Shown here: piece by piece, positions 1 to 7,137 of the stretch
Numbering within the stretch: the first letter of the stretch is position 1
Layout of the letters: each line of letters starts with the position of its first letter
Assembly (NCBI GenBank): GCA_020430675.1
Contig: JAGQJJ010000194.1
Coordinates: forward strand, 1 to 7,137
Direction: 5' to 3'
Source of the DNA: Myxococcales bacterium
GTDB taxonomy: Bacteria > Myxococcota > Bradymonadia > UBA7976 > UBA1532
Length of the DNA: 7,137 bases
The notes under the pieces: model-generated
What the model saw: only the letters and a program-made list of their open reading frames with translations
Databases searched by the model: none
What the model was told of the DNA's origin: nothing
Position numbers and translations under genes: made by a program

Positions 1-1120
1 CGGGTTCGAGCGGGCCGGCGTTCAGATCGACGGCGATCTTGTTGGTCTCGGGTCCGCTGATATCGGCCGGGGCGGCGTCGCGTTCGATGTCGAGCACCAC
101 GAAGCCGAGCAGAAACGCCTCGCCCGCGCCGCCCGGCGCGTCGGGATCGACGTTGCCATCGCCCGAGCCGACCACGATCTCGGCTTGTCGATCGCCCGCG
201 CGCAGCAGGTTCGAGACGTCGAAGGTGTCGAGGTCGAGCCCCAGCGTGAAGCCGCCGGGCGAGCTGCTGTTGAACAGGTTGCCCGGTGGGTTGAGCGCGT
301 CGCCGAGGCGCGTGCCGGCAAACTCCATGAAGTCGAAGCAATCGTCGCAGGGCACGAAGGGGTCGGTGTCTTGCGGGGGCACGCCGAGGAACGAGTCGCC
401 TTCAAGGCCAAACAGCGTCAGCCGCGCCTGACCGCCCGCGGGGAAGTCGAAGCCGCCGATGACAAAGCGGTCGATGCCGGGGCTGTTTTGATCCTCATCG
501 AAGAAGCGAAAACCGTCGTGCACCAGCACGTCGTGCACGCGGGGCGCGCTTTGCGAGCGATAGACCAGCACCAGGCTCCAGGCGGCGTATTTGGCCTGGC
601 AGTTGGGGTCGCGACATTGTCCGTTGCGGCCGACGATGCCCGGCTGGGCGGTCACGTCGCCGACGCGGTAGGTGCCCGACCAGGCCTGGTTGCCGGCGTG
701 GTCGCGCAGGCGGGCGGTGACGTCGGCGCGGCAGGCGAAGAAGCCGCCGAGTCGGTTGACCGTCAAGCAACGGTCGGCGGCGATGTCATCGAAGAAGGCG
801 CCGTCTGCGGCGGTGAGGTCGGCGGTGCGGTCGGGCGCGCCTTCAATGCTGCCGCTCCAGTACAGCCAGGCAGCCTCCAGCTCGGCGTCGGCCGGCGTGC
901 CGCGCAGATCGCCGGCCGACGAGCGCAAGAGGGCGCTGTTGACCTGCGGCGCGATCACCGACTGGCTCATCAGGGTATTGCCGGTGACCACCACGCCGCC
1001 GGCCACCCGCAGCGAAGCCAGGGGCGCAAACGGCTCGCCGTCGACCACGGCCCGCGCGGCGCACGGCAGCAGGGCCAGCAGCAGAGTCAACAGCCCGATT
1101 CGGGAGCGGAGCGAGGTCAA
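1..1120 (-). CDS. Secreted protein of unknown function, C-terminus cut by window edge
   Basis: This frame is open from a TTG at 1120 to the left edge, giving 373 residues with no stop. The first 24 residues form a good Sec signal peptide: basic start (MTSLRSR), Leu-rich core and likely cleavage after ARA. The mature part looks like an extracellular beta-rich protein. It has EAAWLYWSG at about 82-90, RADVTARLRD at 131-140, AAWSLVLVYR at 179-188, two Cys pairs (C169/C174 and C258/C261), an acidic Asp/Gly stretch near 320-330, and a segment near 355-373 that resembles the start of a repeat-type Ig-like or DUF11-like domain. From memory this layout recalls cell-surface proteins of the DUF3344 kind, but that is not secure. 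TTG is the only sensible start: an in-frame TGA lies one codon upstream (1126-1124) and no ATG or GTG precedes the signal peptide. The ribosome site is weak (GGAT about 10 bases upstream). It lies 94 bases after the cytochrome gene, so it may be read from the same transcript or separately. Confidence 0.82.
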   Translation of the reverse strand, partial: MTSLRSRIGLLTLLLALLPCAARAVVDGEPFAPLASLRVAGGVVVTGNTLMSQSVIAPQVNSALLRSSAGDLRGTPADAELEAAWLYWSGSIEGAPDRTADLTAADGAFFDDIAADRCLTVNRLGGFFACRADVTARLRDHAGNQAWSGTYRVGDVTAQPGIVGRNGQCRDPNCQAKYAAWSLVLVYRSQSAPRVHDVLVHDGFRFFDEDQNSPGIDRFVIGGFDFPAGGQARLTLFGLEGDSFLGVPPQDTDPFVPCDDCFDFMEFAGTRLGDALNPPGNLFNSSSPGGFTLGLDLDTFDVSNLLRAGDRQAEIVVGSGDGNVDPDAPGGAGEAFLLGFVVLDIERDAAPADISGPETNKIAVDLNAGPLEP

Positions 1121-1214
1121 GCGTCAGCAGATCCGCAGCGAGACGATGGCCCCCGAGTTTAGGGCCCGCTGCCAGGGGCGTCCACCTATGCGGCGAGTTG
1201 CGCGGTGGCGCGGA
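1121..1214. other. Short intergenic gap between cytochrome gene and secreted-protein gene
   Basis: This is a 94-base spacer on the transcribed minus strand. The only structure seen is a 5-bp stem (GGCCC at 1148-1152 with GGGCC at 1162-1166) with no T-run after it, so no terminator is called. A TAAACT hexamer on the minus strand (1161-1156) resembles a -10 box but has no matching -35. The gap therefore does not settle whether the downstream gene has its own promoter. Confidence 0.5.
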
Positions 1215-1844
1215 CTACTTCGCCGCCGCGTCGGCGTCGGGGCATGGGCCGCCGGCTTCGACCCAGGTGCGAAACGCCTTCACGAAGGCTTCGTGGCTCA
1301 GCGCCGGCGCGCTGCGGTCCCCGCCGGGTTGCCAGCCCCAGAGCACCAGGGGGTCGGACGAGACGTGGTGCAGCACCGCTTCGAGCGTGCGGGCGCCATT
1401 GCGCGCGGGATCCTTGAGCTGCGCGCAGAGCGTGGCGGGCGTATGTCCTTCGAAGATCAACGGAATCGCCGCGTTGGGCAGGTGCCAGTTGGGCGCGCCG
1501 GGCGGGCCGCCGGCCATGCCGATCTGCTCGCTGTTCTGCGTCTGATGGCAGGTGGCGCACTCGAGGCCGTTGCGCTCGCTGAGGCGACTGATGTTCATGG
1601 TGTGGAAGTGGCGATCATCGCCCTGGCGGTGCCGGTCGCCGTTTGGATGGCAGCCGGCGCAGCGGGGCGAGAGCAGCACCTGGAAGACCTCGCCGAACGC
1701 GGCCTTGCCCGCGGCGATCGCCGCCGGGTTCACCGCGGCGGGCGCCGGGGTCGCCGCCTCGGGCGCAGGCGACTCGGGCGGCGGCTCGGTCGCAAAGGCC
1801 ACGGCCGCCAGCAGCAGCACACCGATCGAAGCGAATGCGCGCAT
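1215..1844 (-). CDS. Periplasmic dihaem c-type cytochrome, partner of the molybdenum oxidase
   Basis: A 209-residue exported protein with two CXXCH haem c sites: CAGCH at 62-66 and CATCH at 96-100. A signal peptide occupies about residues 1-18 ([18 protein letters not shown]). A Pro/Ala-rich linker (about 20-45) follows, which may tether the haem domain away from a membrane or partner. Between and after the haem sites are [12 protein letters not shown], several His residues (79, 81) that could be axial ligands, and a conserved-looking tail with [14 protein letters not shown] (164-177) and two further Cys (C140, C201). This layout matches, from memory, small cytochrome-like proteins usually found next to and annotated as subunits of isoquinoline 1-oxidoreductase-type enzymes. 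It would take electrons from the iron-sulfur subunit. The ATG at 1844 shares its A with the TGA of the upstream large subunit, and AGGAGG sits 7 bases upstream (1857-1852), so translation is probably coupled. Confidence 0.9.
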   Translation of the reverse strand: MRAFASIGVLLLAAVAFATEPPPESPAPEAATPAPAAVNPAAIAAGKAAFGEVFQVLLSPRCAGCHPNGDRHRQGDDRHFHTMNISRLSERNGLECATCHQTQNSEQIGMAGGPPGAPNWHLPNAAIPLIFEGHTPATLCAQLKDPARNGARTLEAVLHHVSSDPLVLWGWQPGGDRSAPALSHEAFVKAFRTWVEAGGPCPDADAAAK

Positions 1845-4051
1845 CAGGTGGCCTCCTTCAACGCATCGGCCAGCGGCAGCGAGCGCAGGCGCTTGCCCGT
1901 GGCGGCGAACAACGCCCCGGCGAGCGCCGGCGCGATCGGGGGCAGCCCGCACTCGCCGATGCCGGTCGGCGAGAAGTTGCTGTCGATGATGGTCACCGCG
2001 ATCTCGGGCGTCTCGTGCATGCGCAGCAGCGGGTAGTCATCGAAGTTGCCCTGAACCGGGCGCCCGTCGACCAGATCGATGCGCTGCGCGATGGCCGCCG
2101 ACAGGCCGAAGATGATGCAGCCTTCCATCTGCGATTCGACCTGGTCGGGGTTGATGCGCAGGCCGCAATCGATGGCACAGGCCACCCGCCGCACCCGGAT
2201 CTCGCCGTCGACCACGCCCGCTTCGATGACCTGGGCCACGAACGAGTCGAACGACTCGTGCACCGCGACGCCGCGCCCCCACCCGGCTTCGATCGGCGTG
2301 CCCCAGCGCCCCAGCTCGGCCGCCGCGTTGAGAACGCCGAGTTTGCGGGCGTCGTTGGCCAGCATCGCGCGGCGGAACTCGACCGCGTCTTTGCCGGCGG
2401 CGTGCGCCAGCTCGTCGACGAAGGCTTCGATGGCAAAGGCGTTGAAAGAGTGGCCGACCGACCGCCAGAAGGTCACGGGCACCCCGACGTTCATCGGCGT
2501 GAACTCGACCTTCACGTTGGGGATTTCGTAGGTCAGCGAGGCGATGCCTTCGGTGGCGAGCGGATCGGCGAGGGTGCCGGTGGGCGGCAACTGGCCGAGC
2601 GAGCGCGCGATCATGACATCGGTGGGCACGCCCTCGGGCACCATCGACCGCGCGAAGAAGCCCAGATTGAAGACCGACTTCGAGAGGCAATGCGCGGCGA
2701 GGCCGGTCACTTTGCCCTGCGCGTCGACGCTGCCGCGCATCGCGGCGAGCATCATCGGCCGGTAATAGCCGGCGCGCATATCGTCCTCACGGTCGAAGAT
2801 GACCTGCGCCGGCCGGCCGATGCGCTGGCTGACATCGACCGCCTCCAGGATGGCATCGACCACGCCCCGACGCCCGAAGCCACCGCCCATATAGGTGGTG
2901 ATGACCTCGACCGCGCCGCGCTTGAGCCCCGTGCGGCGCGCGGCTTCGTCCTGCGCGCCCGACTGGAACTGCGTCGGCGCCCAGATCGTGACCTTGTCGC
3001 GCTCGACATGCGCGGTGGCGTTCTGCGGTTCAAGCGTGGCGTGGGCCAGAAAGGGCGCGTCGTAGGTCGCTTCGATCACCTTGGCGCCGGCCGCTTCAAA
3101 AGCGTCGCCCACATCGCCTTCGCCGCGATGCTTGAGCCCCGACTTCTTGACCTGGGCCCGCGCCGCGTCGCGCAGCTCGCGGGTCTGCAGGCGCGCGTTC
3201 TGGCCCAGGTCCCAGTCGACCGTGACCTTCGCCGCCGCGCGCCGCGCCTGCCAGTACTTCTCGGCCACCACCGCCACGCCGGCCTCGATGGTGAAGATGT
3301 CGACCACGCCGCGCATCTTGCGCGCCTCGTCGGCGCCGAACGACTTGACCACGCCGCCAAAGACCGGCGGCCGGATCACCACCGCGCGCACCATGTTGGG
3401 CACGACCACATCGATGCCAAAAATGGGCGCCCCGGTGACCTTCTCGCGCACGTCGATGCGCGGCTGAGGCTTGCCGAGCAGGCGAAAGGCGTCGGGCTTC
3501 TTCAACTCGACCTTTTCCGGCGCCTTCATCTCGGCCGCCCGGGCCGCCAGCTCGCCGAAGCGCAGCTGCTTGTCGCTGCCCTTGTGCCGCACCGCGCCGT
3601 TCTCGGCGAAGCACTCGCTGGCCGGCACGCCCCAGGCCTCGGCCGCGGCGCCGACCAACATGACCCGCGCCGCCGCCGCCGCGTGGCGCAGGGGCTCCCA
3701 GCCCTCGACGGTGCTGGTCGAGCCGCCGGTGACCTGAATGCCGAGCCCGTTCTGATAGGCCGGCCCGACCGAAGGCACGATCTCGATGCGCCCGGGGTCG
3801 ACCTCCAGCTCCTCGGCGATCAGCAAGGCATAGGTCGTATAGGTGCCCTGCCCCATCTCGGCCTTGCCCACGCCGAGCTTGACGGTGTCATCGGGCTCGA
3901 TGGTGAGGAACTCGGCGGTCGATAGATTGCCCGACGGCGCCATATGTGGCCCGGGCTTCGGCCCGCTGCAACCGCTGGCGTGCACGCCCACAAACAGCGC
4001 CCCTGCGCTGGTCAGCGCCACGCGCAGGAAGGTGCGACGTTGCATCTGCAT
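1844..4051 (-). CDS. Molybdopterin-binding large subunit, isoquinoline 1-oxidoreductase/aldehyde oxidase type (xanthine oxidase family), Tat-exported
   Basis: A 735-residue protein, in the usual size range for IorB-like large subunits. It binds the molybdenum cofactor and hydroxylates an aldehyde or N-heterocycle with water-derived oxygen. Visible signatures are a twin-arginine signal QRRTFLRV at 4-11; [19 protein letters not shown] at 64-82; GGSTST at 109-114; [14 protein letters not shown] at 337-350; WAPTQ at 357-361; the cofactor loop GGGFGRR at 389-395; [12 protein letters not shown] at 421-432; [12 protein letters not shown] at 528-539; and the C-terminal active-site loop [12 protein letters not shown] at 697-708, where E700 is the expected catalytic Glu. 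Cys28 after HASG is a possible lipobox, so the protein may be a Tat lipoprotein. The chosen start (4051) overlaps the small-subunit TGA by one base and has GGAGG 7 bases upstream; ATG at 4045 is an alternative. The substrate is not readable. Position 701 is Cys, where I recall Pro or other residues in relatives. Confidence 0.93.
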   Translation of the reverse strand: MQMQRRTFLRVALTSAGALFVGVHASGCSGPKPGPHMAPSGNLSTAEFLTIEPDDTVKLGVGKAEMGQGTYTTYALLIAEELEVDPGRIEIVPSVGPAYQNGLGIQVTGGSTSTVEGWEPLRHAAAAARVMLVGAAAEAWGVPASECFAENGAVRHKGSDKQLRFGELAARAAEMKAPEKVELKKPDAFRLLGKPQPRIDVREKVTGAPIFGIDVVVPNMVRAVVIRPPVFGGVVKSFGADEARKMRGVVDIFTIEAGVAVVAEKYWQARRAAAKVTVDWDLGQNARLQTRELRDAARAQVKKSGLKHRGEGDVGDAFEAAGAKVIEATYDAPFLAHATLEPQNATAHVERDKVTIWAPTQFQSGAQDEAARRTGLKRGAVEVITTYMGGGFGRRGVVDAILEAVDVSQRIGRPAQVIFDREDDMRAGYYRPMMLAAMRGSVDAQGKVTGLAAHCLSKSVFNLGFFARSMVPEGVPTDVMIARSLGQLPPTGTLADPLATEGIASLTYEIPNVKVEFTPMNVGVPVTFWRSVGHSFNAFAIEAFVDELAHAAGKDAVEFRRAMLANDARKLGVLNAAAELGRWGTPIEAGWGRGVAVHESFDSFVAQVIEAGVVDGEIRVRRVACAIDCGLRINPDQVESQMEGCIIFGLSAAIAQRIDLVDGRPVQGNFDDYPLLRMHETPEIAVTIIDSNFSPTGIGECGLPPIAPALAGALFAATGKRLRSLPLADALKEAT

Positions 4052-4518
4052 CAGCCCCCCTCCCCGCGCATCAGCGCCGCCGCCCGATGCACCGCCTTGC
4101 GAATGCGCGGATAGGTGCCGCAGCGGCACAGATTGGCCGAGAGCGCCGAGTCGATGTCCTCGTCGGTCGGGTTGGGGGTCCACTCCAAAAGGGCGACGGC
4201 GCTCATGATCTGGCCGGCCTGGCAGTAGCCGCATTGCGGCACCGCGCCTTCGAGCCACGCCTGCTGCACCGGGTGCAGTTTGTCGCCCTGCGGCAGCGCT
4301 TCGATGGTGCGGATGGCATGGCCGGCGACGGCGCCGACCGGGGTCACGCACGACCGACGGGCGCTGCCATCGACATGCACCGTGCAGGCCCCGCAGAGCG
4401 CCTTGCCACAGCCGAACTTCACGCCGCGCAGGTCGAGCTCTTCGCGCAGCACCCAAAGCAGCGGCACGTCGTCGGGCACGTCGACGTCGACGTCACGGCC
4501 GTTGACCGTCAGCTTCAT
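4051..4518 (-). CDS. [2Fe-2S] small subunit, isoquinoline 1-oxidoreductase/aldehyde oxidase type
   Basis: A 155-residue ferredoxin-like subunit that relays electrons from the molybdenum site. The N-terminal plant-type [2Fe-2S] domain has [12 protein letters not shown] with C37, C42, C45 and the fourth ligand C57. The C-terminal four-helix [2Fe-2S] domain has [12 protein letters not shown] (C96, C99) and [15 protein letters not shown] (C131, C133). All eight cluster ligands are present and the length is typical. It has no signal peptide. Because the large subunit carries a Tat signal, the pair is expected to be exported together after the cofactors are inserted in the cytoplasm; this is inference from how relatives behave. 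The ATG at 4518 lies one base after the TGA of the upstream barrel-like gene, with AGGGGG just upstream inside that gene, and the 3' end overlaps the large-subunit start as TGATG. Both features point to one tightly coupled operon. Confidence 0.95.
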   Translation of the reverse strand: MKLTVNGRDVDVDVPDDVPLLWVLREELDLRGVKFGCGKALCGACTVHVDGSARRSCVTPVGAVAGHAIRTIEALPQGDKLHPVQQAWLEGAVPQCGYCQAGQIMSAVALLEWTPNPTDEDIDSALSANLCRCGTYPRIRKAVHRAAALMRGEGG

Positions 4519-4519
4519 C

Positions 4520-5005
4520 TCAGCCCCCTTGCATATCGGACGCCCACAGGGGCAGCTTGATCGTCAGGCCGATCTGCACCATGTGCGTCTCGCCCTCGGG
4601 GAACCAGGCATACCGGCCGTACAGCGCAAACGGCCCGGTCGCGATCAGCAGCCGGCCCTGCGCGCCATAGTCGAACGCGCCGTCGCGCAAGCGCGCCGCG
4701 CCGCCGCCGTCGAGGCCCAGCACCATGTAGCCGAACTGCGGGCCGACGCAGACGAGCAGCGCATCGCGCGCAAAGTCCCAGGTCGCGTCGGCGAACCCGC
4801 CGACCCAGATGCCCTGCTCCAGCCGATTGAAGCTCAGTTCGAGGCCGGCATAACCACCGCCGCCATCGGACCCCACGCTGCCGCCCCCGGTGACGCCCCC
4901 GAGCAGTGAATAGCCGGGCCGCGTCCCAAACGAAAACGGCGGCGGCTCTTCGGCGAGCGCCGGCAGGGCGATGAGCAGGCCGATGGCAATGAGTGCACCC
5001 TTCAT
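4520..5005 (-). CDS. Small exported, probably outer-membrane beta-barrel protein
   Basis: A 161-residue protein that I do not recognise as a named family. It starts with a clear Sec signal peptide ([18 protein letters not shown], cleavage before EE). The rest alternates short polar turns with aromatic and aliphatic strands, for example GYAGLELSF (51-59), [14 protein letters not shown] (65-78), [11 protein letters not shown] (88-98), [10 protein letters not shown] (126-135) and [14 protein letters not shown] (141-154). That pattern suits a small transmembrane barrel of about eight strands or a lipocalin-like barrel. A Gly-rich loop lies at about 39-51. The start at 5005 is set by the signal peptide and by GGAGG six bases upstream (5016-5012); the longer frame upstream is non-coding in character. 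It is the first gene of the oxidase operon and ends one base before the iron-sulfur subunit. A role in letting substrate through the outer membrane is possible but unproven. Confidence 0.82.
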   Translation of the reverse strand: MKGALIAIGLLIALPALAEEPPPFSFGTRPGYSLLGGVTGGGSVGSDGGGGYAGLELSFNRLEQGIWVGGFADATWDFARDALLVCVGPQFGYMVLGLDGGGAARLRDGAFDYGAQGRLLIATGPFALYGRYAWFPEGETHMVQIGLTIKLPLWASDMQGG

Positions 5006-5067
5006 CGCTTTCCTCCGGGCTCGACCGTAGGCGACCGACGGCCCGGGCGCAACCGCTCGCCCGTCCG

Positions 5068-5084
5068 GCGCCAAAGATTGGCGC
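5068..5084. promoter_or_regulatory. Perfect 7-bp inverted repeat upstream of the oxidase operon
   Basis: GCGCCAA-AGA-TTGGCGC is a perfect palindrome with a 3-base centre, ending 63 bases upstream of the barrel-gene start. It could be an operator for a dimeric repressor, or a hairpin in the 5' leader if transcription starts further upstream. The A/T centre stands out from the GC-rich surroundings. Function is inferred from position only. Confidence 0.4.
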
Positions 5085-5196
5085 GTCCCGCGAGTCCAAG
5101 CGGTGCGCACGTCCGTTGATTCCCCAGGCGCGCCGGGCGCGGCGCCGCTGGCAAGGCCGAGAACGGACGCGATGCCGTCGCAGCGTCGCGCGGCCA

Positions 5197-5230
5197 GGCC
5201 CGCGACCAAGGGGGCGCGGGCCGGTCGCGG
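5197..5230. repeat. Two overlapping, mutually exclusive 8-bp inverted repeats
   Basis: Stem A pairs GGCCCGCG (5197-5204) with CGCGGGCC (5215-5222) across 10 bases. Stem B pairs CCGCGACC (5200-5207) with GGTCGCGG (5223-5230) across 15 bases. They share bases 5200-5204 and so cannot form together. Both are perfect. They lie about 93-126 bases upstream of the rightward start and upstream of its candidate promoter. In DNA this GC-rich, chance pairing is not negligible. Confidence 0.35.
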
Positions 5231-5266
5231 CGCAACGGGGCGACAGGGCTCGATCGAGGGGCGAAG

Positions 5267-5296
5267 TTGACCCGACCCGAGCCGCCCGCACATGAT
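5267..5296 (+). promoter_or_regulatory. Candidate sigma-70-like promoter for the repeat-protein gene
   Basis: TTGACC (5267-5272, five of six to TTGACA) is followed after 18 bases by CATGAT (5291-5296, four of six to TATAAT). Transcription would begin near 5303, leaving a leader of about 20 bases that contains the GGGAGG ribosome site (5311-5316), six bases from the ATG. Spacing is acceptable but the -10 match is modest. Confidence 0.4.
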
Positions 5297-5322
5297 CGGT
5301 AAGTGAGGCTGGGAGGTTTTGG

Positions 5323-7137
<1,815 letters not shown>

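Larger units (their letters stand above)
5006..5322. other. Divergent intergenic region (317 bases)
   Basis: This separates the leftward oxidase operon from the rightward repeat-protein gene, so promoters for both must lie here or overlap its edges. I see no convincing gene in it: frames that cross it are GC-rich shadows without a ribosome site or signal peptide. It holds a perfect 7-bp inverted repeat near the oxidase operon, two overlapping 8-bp inverted repeats in the middle, and a sigma-70-like candidate promoter close to the rightward gene. No convincing promoter was found for the leftward operon. Confidence 0.7.

Noticed and set aside
185..1162. Plus-strand open frame (325 codons) over the leftmost gene
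   Set aside because: The minus-strand frame gives a signal peptide and coherent extracellular protein; the plus-strand product is Ala/Val/Gly/Arg-rich without motifs or ribosome site.
1148..1166. Possible terminator between the cytochrome gene and the leftmost gene
   Set aside because: The stem is only 5 bp with a 9-base loop and no T-run follows, so it does not meet the pattern of an intrinsic terminator.
1643..3925. Long plus-strand open frame (760 codons) opposite the molybdenum subunit
   Set aside because: The opposite strand carries unmistakable molybdenum hydroxylase motifs. The plus-strand translation is Arg/His/Asp-rich with no recognisable domain and is a high-GC shadow.
4052..4456. 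N-terminal extension of the large subunit to 4456
   Set aside because: It overlaps the intact iron-sulfur subunit in another frame and gives a low-complexity Arg-rich leader. The Tat signal and a good ribosome site support the start at 4051.
5025..5053. TTGCGC and TACGGT on the minus strand as a promoter for the oxidase operon
   Set aside because: Spacing is about 17 bases but each hexamer matches only three of six consensus positions, no better than chance in such GC-rich DNA.
5006..5293. N-terminal extension of the barrel-like protein into the intergenic region
   Set aside because: It would bury a clean signal peptide behind about 96 residues of Arg/Pro-rich sequence, whereas GGAGG sits correctly before the ATG at 5005.

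Overview
This is a very GC-rich window with strongly GC-ending codons. It most resembles a myxobacterium-like (Myxococcota/Deltaproteobacteria-type) genome. The case for that is the set of large secreted proteins built from calcium-loop (thrombospondin type 3) and MopE-like Cys-rich repeats, and a periplasmic molybdenum hydroxylase with its own dihaem cytochrome. The lineage is an inference from style, not from a marker gene.

Layout. From the right-hand divergent intergenic region (5006-5322), five genes run leftward on the minus strand. In order of transcription they are a small exported, probably outer-membrane beta-barrel protein (5005-4520); an [2Fe-2S] small subunit of the isoquinoline 1-oxidoreductase/aldehyde oxidase type (4518-4051); its molybdopterin-binding large subunit with a twin-arginine signal (4051-1844); a periplasmic dihaem c-type cytochrome (1844-1215); and, after a 94-base gap, a large secreted protein of unknown function that starts at TTG and runs off the left edge (1120 to before base 1). 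One gene runs rightward (5323 to beyond 7137). It encodes a secreted multidomain protein with a novel-looking N-terminal domain, four Asp-rich calcium loops and at least four 55-residue Cys-rich repeats, and it is cut by the right edge.

How the genes work together. The first four minus-strand genes are almost certainly one operon: the spacings are 1 base, then two TGATG stop/start overlaps. Together they describe a complete extracytoplasmic oxidase: Mo cofactor in the large subunit, electrons through two [2Fe-2S] clusters in the small subunit, then to the dihaem cytochrome. Only the large subunit carries an export signal (Tat), so the small subunit is probably co-exported with it already folded. 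The small barrel-like protein at the head of the operon has no obvious redox role; it may help substrate cross the outer membrane. The substrate cannot be read from the sequence.

No tRNA, rRNA, CRISPR array, insertion sequence or clear intrinsic terminator was seen. The most noteworthy items are the four-gene oxidase cassette with its linked barrel protein, the exact 165-base tandem repeat lattice, the uncharacterised N-terminal domains of the two large secreted proteins, and inverted repeats in the divergent intergenic region.
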